Origin: Narthecium ossifragum | Lineage: Eukaryota > Streptophyta > Magnoliopsida > Dioscoreales > Nartheciaceae | NCBI GenBank assembly: GCA_963920575.1 | Contig: OY986972.1 | Location: 11,234,010 to 11,298,009 of the forward strand | DNA: 64,000 nucleotides | Direction of reading: 5' to 3' | In this document: positions 1 to 11,676 of the stretch, piece by piece | Numbering within the stretch: position 1 is the first letter of the stretch | Layout: each line of letters starts with the position of its first letter | Translations under genes and position numbers: made by a program | Notes under the pieces: generated by a model | What the model saw: only the letters and a program-made list of their open reading frames with translations | What the model was told of the DNA's origin: nothing | Database searches by the model: none

Positions 1-416
1 CCTGACTTGAGGCCGACACGACCTCTACAAACATCAAGCCACAAGCGTGCCAGTCATCTAAGCCTATCATTAAGTTTGACTGGACACCACAATTCAAACC
101 GGGTCCAAACTACCCGACCCCCGTCCTAGGGCTAGGTCCAAGCTTCCAGCCTCGGGACGGCGACCCAAGGATCACCCACGCCCTAATCAATGCAACCAAT
201 GCAGAATCAACAATGCATGCTATGACATACACAAACAGGAGATAGGCATGCAACAGTATGGCAAACATCATATAAGTCTACTGGATCACTGCAGCGGTAC
301 CACCAACCGCTGCCAGTCGATCCGCAGCGGGTCCCGGCTTTACGACGGTACCGCGACCGTCAACCGCGGACTCCTGCAACGGGAAGCAACCCCGAAAACG
401 ATGATGAACAAAACAC

Positions 417-452
417 AATATAATATTATATTCCGAAATATAATATTATATT
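417..452. repeat. Twin AT palindrome in Tekay LTR
   Basis: Two copies of the self-complementary 16-mer AATATAATATTATATT (417-432 and 437-452) are separated by CCGA. The same pair recurs at the matching place in the LTR at 37674-37709, and decayed forms lie near 28896-28935 and 34500-34540. Confidence 0.85.
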
Positions 453-1429
453 CAAAAACACCCAAAGCCTCTACTTAAGGGCTAATTGATCCCGTCGATC
501 CGACGCCCAAACGACGTCGGATTCAAAATCCAACTTAGCTTCCAGTAGGAGTAGAAACCAGGATCATCATATCCAAAATTCATCATCATCCAACGGTTGG
601 ATTAACGGGAAAACGCTAATCAAAATCGTTAATCAAACTAACTTACCCATTAATTGCTGCAAAGTAGCCCTTCAGCAAACAATTCATAAGAAATCGTACA
701 TAAATCGAAGAAATACGAAACAAGATGGAATAGAAAGCTAACGAGTAGTTCTACAACTCTTATGTTTATGAAAAGCCAAGATCATGTACTCACCGGCCGG
801 AAAACTCGCCGCAAGCTGGCTGTTTCTCAAGAACAGCAGAAACCCAGAAATCCGAGACTAATCATATATAAAACCTACTCAAATCTCAACTGATTAACAT
901 GAAAATTAAATCAGTTATTCTACAAGGCATAAGGAAACCAATAAAGTAAAGATCAACAAGATCCAACGGCTAGATCTCAAGAACACCCGAAATAAACATC
1001 AGTAGGTATAACCCTACCTAGCTGCACTTTCCTCGGCTGATTCCCCGCGATTTGATCGCCAACAAGCTGCCAAATCACACCAGGAGCCTTCCTCTCGTTG
1101 TCACGAATCCAACGAGCCAAAGAACACCCAATTTGATGGCCGGAGGAGGGAGAACGGAGGGAAAGAAGCTCGCCGGCGGTAAAGGGAAGAAACAGAGCAC
1201 CGCGGGAAAGAGAGAAGGAAGGAAGGAGAAGAGAAGGAGAAGGGAGGAAGAGGAGGGGAAGAAAAGAGGGGAAAGGGGGAAGGGAAAGCCGGGAAAGAGG
1301 GGAAAAAAGCTGGGGGAAAGGGAGGGGAAGTCTTCCCTCCCTGACAGGGGAGAGCGACGGCCGACGACCGTCCTCGCGAAAGAGAAAACCCACCGACTCG
1401 AGCATGATCAATCTTCAAGGCTTGTGAGA

Positions 1430-1535
1430 TCGATCTCCTTTGCAATCGAGATCGATCTCCTTGAAATCCAGATCGATCATCTTTGCAAAAAAAAGCCAGA
1501 TCGATCTCCCTAGCCATCCAGATCGATCTCCTTTA
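1430..1535. repeat. GATCGATC array in Tekay LTR
   Basis: Five copies of AGATCGATC-type palindromes spaced about 18-25 bases apart lie in the U3 part of the LTR, next to the purine-rich tract. Confidence 0.85.
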
Positions 1536-1810
1536 CTCAGAAAGGCAAACTTGGGCTAAAACACAAGCCCAAGCTCAGATCTTCCGATCTCGGGTTCACC
1601 TAGCCATTCTAAACAAACACGAACACAGACATGGCCAGTGTGTGCACACGCGGGTGTGAAACAAACCAACACGGCGCAATTTACCAAATTGCCCTTGCGG
1701 TCCAAGAAACAATACGATCCACCGGATCGCGCGCTCGACGCGAAACAAACCAACGAGCCACGGGCCCGACCCAACCGGTCGACCCAGGAGTAGAGGGACG
1801 GGTCCTCACA

Positions 1811-2135
1811 ATCTGGCACTAAAGGATCGATTTTCTTAGCAAAAGAAGATCGATCCTTTTGGTGCAGAAAGCTAGACTTGTGCTAGACCACAATCCCAAT
1901 CCTGAATCTTTTGATCACGGGTAAACTAACCGTTCTAAACAAACATTACCACAGACATAATCAGTGACTGCACACGCGGGCGCGAAACAAATCGATAAGT
2001 CGTAATTTACCAAATTGCCCTTGCGGTCCAAGAAACAATGCAATCCACTGGATCGCGCGCTCGACACGAAACAAGCAACAAGCCACGGATCTGATCCAGG
2101 CGGTCGACCCAGGAGTAGAGGGACAAGTCTTCACA
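1811..2135 (-). mobile_element. Older Tekay LTR, start (U3) portion
   Basis: Minus-strand LTR beginning at 2135 (TGTGAAGACTTGTCCCTCTA). It repeats the 1556-1810 sequence with many substitutions and is cut at 1811 by the LTR to its left. It abuts the pol 3' end at 2136, so it was the 3' LTR of the element whose integrase scraps lie at 2212-4242. Confidence 0.85.
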
Positions 2136-2211
2136 TCCTAATACCCTTAAAGGAAATCTCGTCCCGAGATTCGATAATGGTATGGCTCGAAAACAGAAAA
2201 AAGAAGCTAGA

Positions 2212-2534
2212 CTAGAAGACAGGACAAAGACTACCTCGAGAAGAAAACAAATACGGATACTCCTGCCGCATGCGCGCCTCGTGCTCCCAGGTCATCTCCT
2301 CGACGCCTCTGTGCCTCCATAGTACCTTGACCAAGGGAATCGTCTTGCCCTGTTAGACCTAATCCCTCCGATCAAGTACTCGAACTGACTGGTCAACGAA
2401 CGTCATGTTTGCCTCAAGCTCGATGTCTTCCACCCTGATCACATGAGACGGGTCCGGGTGATACTTCTTCAACATCGACACATGGAATGTCGGATGCGCA
2501 ACTGACATGTGCTGAGGAAGATCAAGGTGGTAAG
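2212..2534 (-). pseudogene. Tekay integrase C-terminus (broken)
   Basis: End of a Ty3/gypsy chromovirus polyprotein. Read on the minus strand it contains the typical tail motifs PTFHVSMLKKYHPDPSHV, then VRVLDRRD, then KTIPLVKVLWRHRG and EEMTWEHEARMRQEYP, and stops at 2212-2214 just before the 3' LTR. These motifs follow the integrase core in Tekay-like elements. Two in-frame stops lie in the VRVLDRRD-KTIPLV segment (about 2345-2375), so it is not functional. The frame is interrupted at 2534 by a solo Athila LTR and continues at 3897. The spacer between stop and LTR has the family's CGGGACGAGATTTCCTTTAA sequence in reverse at about 2145-2170. Confidence 0.85.
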
Positions 2535-3891
2535 TGATGAGTCACTAATTATTCCTAATTAAACCCCTTAAATTACCTTTGTTAGGTCTAGAGTAGGTGT
2601 ATTTGATATCATATTGCTTGATTTCAGGTTTAAGTAGGATTTGAGAAGAAATATCAGAAATTCGGCTAAAAATCACTAAATTCTGCAAAAAGACTGCTTC
2701 GTCAACGGTTTGAACATAAATCATCAGAAATTCTACAGAACTCCAAAGTTTCTAAAATTCTGGCAGATGAAAGCAGACTTCAAGAGCTACAACTTTCATG
2801 TTCAAGACTTTGTGAGATTCTCTATAGATTGGCGCCAGTTTTGAAGCAAAGTCAGAAGTATGAAAGCTGAAATTAATTGATGACGTGGCAGACCCAGTCC
2901 GACTTGAGCGATGGATCGGATTAGAGTCCGATGGATCGCTCCGATGACCTGGAATTTAGGGAAATTATAGTTTAAGTCCTACTATAACTCCTAATTTCGG
3001 GATGAAGGGTTTCTAATACATAAGGGGTTATTCCAGCCGAAAATTGGCATCTTTTGGAGTACTTTTGGAGGAGAAGGTTAGGGTTTTGAAGACGGTGATC
3101 TTTTCGCGGGGATCAATGGCTTCATCCTCTACACCGATTGATGATTTCTAAGAGATGAGTGGCTAGATTTCTTGTTCTTAGGAATACCATGAAACTCTAG
3201 TGTAACTTTTTATCTTTCTTAGTTGGATTTTTGTGAACTTCTCTACGTATAATCTCATGAATATGTTTTTAATGATTATAGAGTTGAAGGAACAGAGTTC
3301 CGTTGACGTATTTTTAGTCCTACATGATGGTTGTACTTGATTGTAGAGATTCATGAGATAGTTTTCATGCGGTTTGTGATTTACCTTTGAGATAATCTAT
3401 GCTACATGAAGATAAGTCATGCTAAGGCCATTAGGAGTAAAATAACTTAAGATAATGGTAGGACCGAAGATGATTTATGCCAAACAAAGATAGGTTATGC
3501 CGTAATAAAACCTTCTTTTAGGGATTCGTGTGAGCTTGTAGCCATATGATCCATAATGCTTAGAGAAGTGATCAAGATGATAACTATGGAAGATTAAGGG
3601 TGAAACTAGGGTGGATTGTGTATTTCCTAAGACATCTTTTTCCATCTGATTAAAACCTTAATATTTTCTTTTGCTTTCTTAGATAGTTTCAGTATACCAA
3701 TCTATCATTGAAGTGTTTGGTTTAGATCAAGAGTTTTGAGAACAGATTTTGGTTTTCCTAGTAATTCCCTGTGGTTCGACTCCGGATTTCACCACTAGTC
3801 TACGTAGTAGTATTAGTGATTGAATAAGGATATAAATTTAAGATTTGATTGAAGTTAGCAACGTTTTAACGACTACGTTTGTGAGCGATCA
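2535..3891 (+). mobile_element. Solo Athila-like LTR
   Basis: 1357-bp solo LTR. It begins TGATGAGTCACTAA and ends TTTGTGAGCGATCA, matching the LTRs of the full Athila element at 6394-7824 and 16526-17957. It sits inside the minus-strand integrase scrap, flanked by GTAAG (2530-2534) and ATAAG (3892-3896), a target duplication with one mismatch. The intact form of the target is visible at about 41090-41105, where the same coding sequence is uninterrupted. No coding sequence. Confidence 0.88.
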
Positions 3892-3896
3892 ATAAG

Positions 3897-4242
3897 CTAC
3901 CTCGCCAATCCTCATCATTATCTCGAACGGCCCAACGAACCTCGGCGCCAACTTACCACCTCTTTCAAACCTAACTGACCCTCTGTACGGCGATGCTCGC
4001 AGGAACACTCTGTCACCGACTGCAAACTCTAACGGCCCTCGCCACTAATCCACATAACTCTTCTGCCGGCTCTGAGCCATCAGAAGTCTCTGCCTAATCT
4101 GCAGTAGCCTCTCTGACGACCACCTGACGATGTTTGAACCGGTGAGTGGTTCCTCTCCAACCTCTGTCCAGCACACTGGGGAACACCATGGCCTACCGTA
4201 CAAAGCCTCAAAAGGTGCTACTCCAAGACTGGACTGGTAGCT
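3897..4242 (-). pseudogene. Tekay integrase, middle part (broken)
   Basis: Continuation of the minus-strand integrase scrap. The protein carries SYQSSLGVAPFEALYGRP, then CWTEVGEEPLTGS and QRLLMAQSRQKSYVD, the standard region between the integrase catalytic core and the C-terminal domain of chromoviruses. A parallel, better-preserved copy is at 41023-41650. It is cut at 4242 by a minus-strand Tekay LTR. The catalytic D-D-E part is absent. Confidence 0.85.
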
Positions 4243-5479
4243 TGTCACGCCCCGACCCGCGTAGGCCCAACCGGGCCGGGCGACGCGAAGCGAAACCTAA
4301 CCTACTGCGGAAATTTTAGCGAGGTTTCCCTCTAATCGTAGTGGTTACCCTAGCAAACATAACCATCCTGTATTATACAATCATTCAGAACTTCAAAGAC
4401 TGAAACTGGATATTTATATACAATCCTCAAACAGGGAAATTATACATTTATCACTCCCGTAGGAGACTATCTATAACAAAACGGGTAAGAAACATAGATC
4501 GCCGCTCCTCAAGCACCGCCAGACGCCGCCACGTCACCAAACATCGGCCCGGTAGGGGCGACCGAAGAAGAGCTAGCGCCAGCACCTGCAAAACGCAACC
4601 CGAGTATGAGTGACCACTAAGCTCAGCATGGACACTACACTATGACACTCACAAGGGAGGGAACACAACAGTGTCGTCCCCCAAGCCTATCCTAGGTGTA
4701 TACAAGGGTCCCATAACCCTACCAGAAATCCGTGAACGCAGGCCCAAAACACTGCATACTCTCAACAGGACACAGAATACTGTTTGGCGGGCCAAGACAC
4801 CGCTGGGCAGGCACTCCTCCCAAGAGTTTAAGGACACGACCTCTAAACCTTAAACAACATATATTCAGGTCAAACTAACCCTATCATCGAAGACGACTGA
4901 ATACTACAAATCGAGTCCTGGACCAAGCTACCCACAACGGTCCTAGAGATAGATCCGGACTACCCGAAAGCCCCGGATCGGCTGTCAACCCACCGCCATC
5001 GTCCTACACAGATGCAACTAATGCACAACACAATGCATGCTATGACATGCGCAGGATAATACAGTTAAACATACAACAATATGTGATGATATAAATAACA
5101 AGGTCTGGGCACGGTACCCTGCCGGCCACGGGGTGGTGAATAGGAAAATAAGGTCTAAGGAGCTGCTGCAGTGGTACCAGCACCAACTGCCCGCAGTCCA
5201 CCACAACACCTGCATCGGGAAGCAGCCCCGCAAACAATAGCTTACAGATATAACAGATAAAGCCCTCGGCGAACGCCAGCATGCGAGGCTAAGGAAAGCT
5301 ATAGGGCTACCCGCCCGTTTATTCTAAACACCCCGGGAGTCATCACTCCCCGGTTCACCACTGCCCTATTATAGGGCTAGCATGCTTAAACATATGTACC
5401 ATGTATTAAGACAGCAAAGAAAACTGTCATACTAAGCCCCGCGGGCAAAATAAGGTAAATTCTCTCTCTCTGCCGTAGA

Positions 5480-5805
5480 CGGATCGATCCCTTCCCAAGG
5501 GAAGGATCGATCCCTCTAATGGCAGAGAGCGAAGTCTCCATGTCATGCCGAGTCCGATCGATCCGTCTTCCCAGGACGATCGATCCGACTCACGATAGGG
5601 AGCTTCATCCTTGCCGCGCAAAGGAGGATCAATCCCTCCCTCCAAGGGGCGATCGATCCTACTCGCGATGAGGGGATCCCATGCTACCCAAGGCACCGGG
5701 ATCGATCGTCCTCACCCGAGACCGATCGATCCTGCTCGGGTTCAGCATGACCAACGAAGAAGGATCGATCCATCTCACAGACGGATCGATCGCGGTGGGT
5801 TCTCC
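5480..5805. repeat. GATCGATC array in Tekay LTR
   Basis: About ten GATCGATCC/GGATCGATC palindromes, alternating with short CT- or GA-rich spacers of 10-35 bases. Confidence 0.85.
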
Positions 5806-6135
5806 GGCAAACCGACGGCTAGAAATACCGTCGAAAAACTCCATCAAATCCCACCAAACCTGAGATCTAGTAGTACGAAAGATCACGAATCCAAAACCAG
5901 TGGAAAAACTACAATCTAACATGTATACAGCGAGATCTGAGCATAAGAACACCAACAGCTGGAAAAACTTCCAAAAACCCGAAGAATGTAGGTAGGAATC
6001 CCTACCGGAGCAAGAGCAGCTTCAATCCCAGCTTCTAGGCCTTGGATCGTCCGCAACCTCTTCAAAAACCAGAGAAAATCTCAGCCAAGAACTCGGATTT
6101 CCAAAGAGATTCAAGGAAGAAGGTTCTGTCTGCTT

Positions 6136-6285
6136 CAAGATCGATCCGTCCAAGAGGAGCGATCGATCCGTCCCAAGAGAGCGATCGATCCGTCCCAAGA
6201 GGAACGATCGATCCTTCTCAACGATCCGACTTCCTGGCATTGACCGATCGATCCTTCTAGCATGGAAGGATTCATCCGTCTTTCG
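6136..6285. repeat. Second GATCGATC array in the same LTR
   Basis: Five or so GATCGATCCGTCC-type units, several joined by CCAAGAG spacers, repeating at 20-30 base intervals. Confidence 0.85.
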
Positions 6286-6393
6286 CAGGAAGCTAGACTT
6301 GGGCTAAAACTTAAGCCCAAGCCCGGATCTTTCGATCCCGGGTCCCACTAACCATTCTAGCCAAACATTACCACAAACATGATAAGTTTGTGC

Positions 6394-7824
6394 TGATGAG
6401 TCACTAAATGTTCACGTATCAACCCCTTAACTTAGCTTTGTTATGCCTAGAGTAGTTGTATTTGATAGCTTGTTAGTTGATTTCAGGTTTGATCATGCTT
6501 TGAGAAGAAATGCAAGAAATTCGATTAATATGTTGAAATACACTGCTCTGTCAACTGTTAGCACAATATTCACCAGAAATTATTCTTATGTCCAAATATT
6601 CTGCAATTTTGGTGACATCTAGTACACATCAAGACGTACATCTTTCATGTTGGACACTTTCAGAGATTCCCGATGGTGTGATAGCAGTTTTTAAGAAGAT
6701 GAAGATATTTAGCTGCTGGAAGACTGGTCCGTCGACACTCGGGAGAATATTCGCCAAATATTCTACATAAGTCCAAATATTACACACTCTTCGGGAGAGG
6801 ACAAAAGACTTCCAAATCTACATCTTTTGTGTTGGACTTATTCTCAAATTCCGGACCGATTGAGCCCAGTCGGGATTGGAAGAAGCTGTCAGGGTTGGAC
6901 CAGGAATTCCGAGTTGCACTTGAGGTCTAACTTAACCCTAAACCCTAATCCGGGAATTAAGATATAAAAAGGGCTTTGTGGCTGGAAAACAGGAGGCCCC
7001 CATAGAGAGAAACAGAGGAACTCAGATTGGAGAAGAAGACGGAGATGCGGAGTGGATCCCTAACTTTCTTCATCGAATACATGGATTTCATCCAAAAGAT
7101 GAGTGGCTAAACTCTCTACTTAGGGATCTCATGAAGCTTTAGTGTAGTTTCTTTGTATTTTCTAGTTTGATTCTTGTATCTTTTCAAAGACATGATCCTA
7201 TGAATATGGTTTTATTTTATAAAGAGTTGAGGGAACAGAATTCCTCGACGTATATTCAGACCTACTTGATTGTTGTGCTTGACGGTAGAGATTCGTATGA
7301 TGGTTTTCATGTTGTTTTTGTAGATGCCTTTGAGATACTCTATGCTAGATGAAGATAGGTTGTACTCAGATTAAGTTCGAAGACAATCTATGCTAAGTTT
7401 GGATAGGTTATGCCTTAGGGAAACAATTGCATTATTTTAGGGATTCATGTAAGCTTAAGAAGCTATGAATCCATAATGTCGAGATAAGAAATAAGATGAT
7501 AACTAGAGAATACGGGAAGTGAAACTAAAGTGGATTGAGTAATCCCTAGGTATTCTCTGATCGATCTATTTCCATTTCATTAATCGCTTTCTTAATTAGA
7601 TTTAATTAATCAATTTCCAAAACCCCAAATCAATTCTTCTTTGCTTTAGGATTAGAGTGTTGAGAGTTAATTCGATTTCTTCTTTTGTTAAACAAGTTTT
7701 CCATGAGGATCGACCCCGTATTTCACCATTATTCTATCTTATTAATTTAGTGCTGAAAGAAAGGTTTATAAATTTCTAAATTGCGTTTTACATCCGTTTT
7801 AACGACGACGTTTGTGAGCGATCA
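6394..7824 (+). mobile_element. Athila 5' LTR
   Basis: 1431 bp, TGATGAGTCACTAA..GAGCGATCA. It provides the promoter and start of the genomic transcript. It is directly followed by ATTTT and the primer site. Confidence 0.95.
6963..6970 (+). promoter_or_regulatory. TATA box of Athila 5' LTR
   Basis: TATAAAAA followed by GGG, conserved at the same place in the 3' LTR (17095) and in the second Athila copy (57011). Confidence 0.7.
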
Positions 7825-7829
7825 ATTTT

Positions 7830-7847
7830 TGGCGCCGTTGCCGGGGA
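7830..7847 (+). promoter_or_regulatory. Primer binding site, tRNA-Asp
   Basis: TGGCGCCGTTGCCGGGGA is complementary to the 3' end of plant tRNA-Asp, the usual primer of Athila elements. It lies 5 bases after the 5' LTR. Confidence 0.92.
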
Positions 7848-8014
7848 AAATCTTTTGATTTATAACGGAGTATCGATTTAATCTTCTCTTGACTCTTTTT
7901 CTGAGCGTAGTTTGATTTTTATTTTTATTCACGTTATTTTACATTTTTTAGGATTTTTCTGACAATTTTCTGGAATTTTTGCAGCGCTGGAACGATTCTA
8001 CGTTGAAGACGATT

Positions 8015-8245
8015 GACGGCCGATCACGACATCGACCGCCGGATCGACCGTCGCCCTCTACGATAGTCACGGTCGACCGCGACATCGACCGTGGCTCTCT
8101 GTCACAAAAACAGCCTCCCACGGTCGTTACAAGGATTGACCGCCGCGTCTTCAAGTAAGGTTGCATAATTCCACGGTCGACCGCGAGCAAGCCACGGTCG
8201 ACCGCGCGCCATTCACGGTCGACCGCGAGATCGACCGTGAGCGCA
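8015..8245. repeat. GGTCGACC array in Athila leader
   Basis: About ten CGGTCGACCG or ATCGACCG units between the primer site and gag. It includes one copy of the longer CTCTGT..CAAAAACAGCCTCCCA..GGTCG module (8093-8145). The leader of Athila copy 2 has an array at the same place with a different sequence (57607-57695). Confidence 0.88.
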
Positions 8246-8357
8246 GTCAGGGTAGTTTTATTATTTTAAATTTCTTTCCTTTCAATCTTTGTTTTTCGGA
8301 TTTTCTCCTCTCCTTCGAAGATTCTGTTTTCTTTTTCTCTTTTTGGTGTGATCTTGC

Positions 8358-10317
8358 ATGCAAGGTAGGCGGTCTTTAAATACCCCTCTGGAACCTTTGG
8401 ATCTAGAACTAGAGACCACACTCCGAAAAACTAGAGCCTTAGGTCAACAATCTTTGAGTAATTATCAGGAGGCCTTGAATAACTTGCAATCTATTCACGA
8501 GACCGTTGTCACAATAGCTGAAAATGAGGGACATGTCGTCAACCCTAATGCTAATCTTGAGAGGGGAGGTAATAGTAATAATAATGGGGGGTACAACGTA
8601 TTCCTTTGAGAAATCACTTCTTACCCACTGCCTACACTTACACCCCTTCCATTGACCCTCCTGCAATTACAGCCTCACACTATGAGATTAGACTCCAAAC
8701 GATTCAAATGTTACCCCACTTTCATGGTTTAAGTAATGAGGACCCATACGACCACATTCATAATTTTATCGATACCATCGCTACACTGAAAATGGAAAAT
8801 TTTAATGATGATGCCTTTAAGTTAAAACTCTTCCCCTTCTCGTTGAAAGATAAAGCTAAACACTGGCTTCAATGTTTACCTCCACGCTCAATCACAACTT
8901 GGGACCAACTCCAAGAAGCGTTTTTAAGGAAATTCTTCCCGATAATTAAAACTGAGAAATTTCGGACTGAAATCCTTACCTTTGTTCAATATGACGATGA
9001 GTCTTTTCACGATGCCTGGGATAGATTTAAAGACCTTTTACGGAAATGTCCTCATCATGATATTGATAAATGGGAATTAACTCATAAGTTTTATAGAGGC
9101 CTTAATGAAAGATGTAAAACTAGGATTGAAGCTTGTTGTGGGGGTATTCCTTTAGATAAGGATGATGATGAGCTTTGAAACCTCTATGAATAAATTTTCA
9201 TTGATTCCCAACAACAATACACAACCCCTAGAAGTCGGCCTACAACTAAGGGAACCTTTGAACTTTCGGGATTAGAGGCCATTACTGCCCAAATAGCCCT
9301 CCTTAACAAAAGGTTCGATAAATTGGAAGTGAGTCAATCACCTACACCTCCACCATTTCAGGATCAACCTCAAACATGTGCACTATGCTCTAGTCTTGAA
9401 CATCACAATACTGATTGTCCACTGGCTCCATCGTTTCCTGAATTCGTTCAGGAGGAAGCAAACGCGGCGTATAGTTTTACTAAACCTGAAAATAATCCGT
9501 ATTCAAATACGTATATTCCAGGTTGGCGAAACCATCCCAACTTTAGCTAGAGACCACCCCAACAGTCGAGTACCTTCCAAGGACAGAATAGTTCTTCCAG
9601 TACTCCGATAAATCGGTACCCATCTAGACCTTCTGTAAATTCCAACCCAGGGTACTCTGCTCCATATCAACAAACTGCACCTCAAACACTTTCACAATCA
9701 TCCTCTGACCCGGCTTTGAACACCATCATCAGTGCACTTACAAGCATGAAAACTGAGCTTAAGAATGAAATGACTCTGATAAGGAACGATGTTAATTCCC
9801 ATTCCCAAGCCATATCCAAAATAGAAACACAACTAGGACAACTGTCTAACACTATGTCAAAGAGAGAGGAAGGTCACTTGCCCAGTCAACCTGTGACAAA
9901 CCCCAGAGGCCAGCATTATATAGAAAGCCAAAACTTTGAGAGTGCCAAAGCCGTGGTGACCCTCAGAAGTGGCAAGACAGTCGATAACCAAATAGGTGAA
10001 CCTGTCAATCTGGATGATCAAACACCCGATCCGACAACCCAGCGTCCAGCCCGAGATGATTCTCCTTTTTCATCTAATATTGACACATCTGATTCAAGAG
10101 AACCTGATCCAGATAAATATATCCCTAAGGTTCCTTTCCCAGCAGCTCTTAAGGATCCTTCTTCAACCATAAAAGCCCGAAAAACTGCCGAAGAAATCCT
10201 TGAAACTTTAAGCAAGTCAACATCAACATTCCGCTGCTTGATGCCATTAGACAGATTCCGTCCTATGCAAAATTTCTTAAGGATCTGTGTACCCATAAAC
10301 GTCAGGCTAAATCCAAA
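8358..10317 (+). pseudogene. Athila gag (frameshifted)
   Basis: Retrotransposon gag: capsid and nucleocapsid that package the genomic RNA in the cytoplasm. The start MQGRRSL is shared with Athila copy 2 (57814), which supports it. The capsid core is clear: HFHGLSNEDPYDHIHNF, DDAFKLKLFPFSLKDKAKHW, TTWDQLQEAFLRKFFP, then EACCGG. A CX2CX4HX4C knuckle (CALCSSLEHHNTDC) lies at about 9380-9420. Breaks: a frameshift near 8600, a TGA at 9176-9178, a TAG at 9548-9550, and a one-base loss near 10211, before the NIPLLDAIRQIP segment that leads into the protease. 9716-10210 is a long open stretch with a coiled-coil-like part (KTELKNEMTLIRNDVN). Confidence 0.9.
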
Positions 10318-11676
10318 GTGTCTAAAAAGATCTTCCTCACTGAACAGGTTAGTTCAATTTTGAAACATGATACACCTCCCAAACTAAAAGATCCTGGTAC
10401 CCCTACCATACCTTGTTATATAGGAGACTATCATATTGATGGTGCCCTTGTTGATTTAGATACCAGTGTGAACCTTATGCCCTATTACCTTTATAAAGAA
10501 TTTGGGATGGGAGAACTTAAACAGACATCTGTGATTTTGCAATTAGCTGATAGGTCCATTAAGACACCTAGGGGTATCTTAGAAGATGTTTTAGTCAAGG
10601 TGGATAATTTCTTCTTTCCTGTGGACTTTGTTGTCTTAGACATGAAACCTGCTATCCACTGCAAAAAGATTGTACCTATTATCCTAGGACGTCCTTTTTT
10701 CGCCACAGCTAATGCATGCATAAACTGTAGAACTGGTGTGATGGATGTTTCTTTTGATCACATGCATGTTAAATTGAATATTTTTAAAACTGCATGCTTG
10801 CCTGAGCGTGAAGATGATGAATGCTTTAATGTTGACATTTTGACTGAATGTATTGATGATAGATCACATGCCATGATTTTTGATAAATTATCCGGTGGTC
10901 TGCATGATTATGACTCTGACAGTGATGATGATGTTAATTTAGAAATTGCACAATCGAAAGATGATAGTGGAACACAAATGGATTCTGGACCGCCCGATCG
11001 ACCTCTTGGGCGATCGGTCGCTCCAGATCCGACCGATCGCACACCTGAGCGACCGGTCGGTCATGATTCTGGAAATGGTCGAGAGACTGTCGCCTGGGTT
11101 GTTGAACTCCTTCCATCACTCGCATCAACTCCTGCTCCTACCTCACTGGAGTCACCACCTGAATTTGAACTTAAACCACTACCTAAAACTCTAAAATATG
11201 TTTTCCTTGGATTAAACTCTACTCTTCCCATTATCATTTCTTCATCCTTATCTTCTGATCAGGAGAGTCAACTTATTAATGTTCTTAAGGATCATAGGAA
11301 AGCTATAGGTTGGACAGTCGCTGATTTGAAAGGTATTGATCCCTCGATTTGTATGCATAAGATTCACTTAGAGGATGAGTCTAAAACTGTTAGGGAAATG
11401 CAACGCCGTCTAAATCCGAATATGAAAGAGGTAGTGAAGAAAGAAGTGGTGAAACTATTGGATGCGGGTATTATTTATCCAATTTCTGATAGCCAATGGG
11501 TCAGCCCTACGCAGGTAGTACCTAAGAAATCTGGTCTAACCGTAGTAGAAAATGATAACGGAGAGCAAATCCCGATGCGTCAAACTACTGGATGGCGTGT
11601 TTGTATTGATTATAGGAAACTTAATGCTTTGACTAGAAAAGATCACTTCCCTCTTCCTTTCATTGATCAAATCTAA
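10318..11676 (+). pseudogene. Athila protease and start of RT
   Basis: 452-codon open stretch of pol. Residues about 40-150 form the aspartic protease that cuts the polyprotein: ALVDLDTSVNLMP (the family usually has DLGAS), then IILGRPFFATA. Residues about 200-260 form a low-complexity acidic and DRP-rich linker that is encoded by a palindrome array (10987-11075). The reverse transcriptase begins near residue 340 with RRLNPNMKEVVKKEVVKLLD, AGIIYPISDSQWVSP, and GWRVCIDYRKLNALTRKDHF. A TAA at 11674-11676 interrupts the normal FIDQI-LERL run, so downstream RT is cut off. It would follow gag in the same transcript. Confidence 0.9.
10987..11075. repeat. CGATCGGTCG array inside coding sequence
   Basis: Six or so CCGATCGA, GCGATCGGTCG and GACCGGTCGG units lie in the linker between protease and RT. 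The reading frame stays open across it (PDRPLGRSVAPDPTDRTPER). Confidence 0.85.

Larger units (their letters stand above)
1..1810 (-). mobile_element. Tekay-type LTR, left part outside window
   Basis: Long terminal repeat of a Tekay/Del-type chromovirus whose coding strand is minus. Read on that strand it starts at 1810 with TGTGAGGACCCGTCCCTCTA, like the other LTRs here (for example 23691 and 36361). Its far end lies left of the window. It contains a GATCGATC array (about 1430-1535), a purine-rich tract (about 1180-1340, polypyrimidine on the coding strand), a decayed copy of the GTTCTTGAAGAAC palindrome near 823-841, and a twin AT palindrome. It interrupts an older LTR of the same family that resumes at 1811. 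No gene is seen; the open frames at 977-1517 are by-products of the purine tract. Confidence 0.85.
4243..6393 (-). mobile_element. Tekay LTR, first part (split by Athila element)
   Basis: Minus-strand LTR. On the plus strand it begins TGTCACGCCCCGACCCGCG, the inverted form of the family's LTR end. It runs to 6393, where the full-length Athila element was inserted; its last piece is at 17963-18057 after the 5-bp duplication TGTGC. Combined length is about 2.25 kb, normal for the family. GATCGATC arrays are at about 5480-5800 and 6136-6285. No matching target duplication is seen at 4238-4242 and 18058-18062, so one flank has been rearranged. Confidence 0.85.

Noticed and set aside
977..1517. 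Long open frames on both strands (also 23890-24434, 32108-32542, 35147-35687, 36497-37138)
   Set aside because: They arise from C/T- or G/A-only tracts in LTRs, recur in several LTR copies in different frames, and encode low-complexity Ser/Pro/Phe or Arg/Lys/Glu protein.
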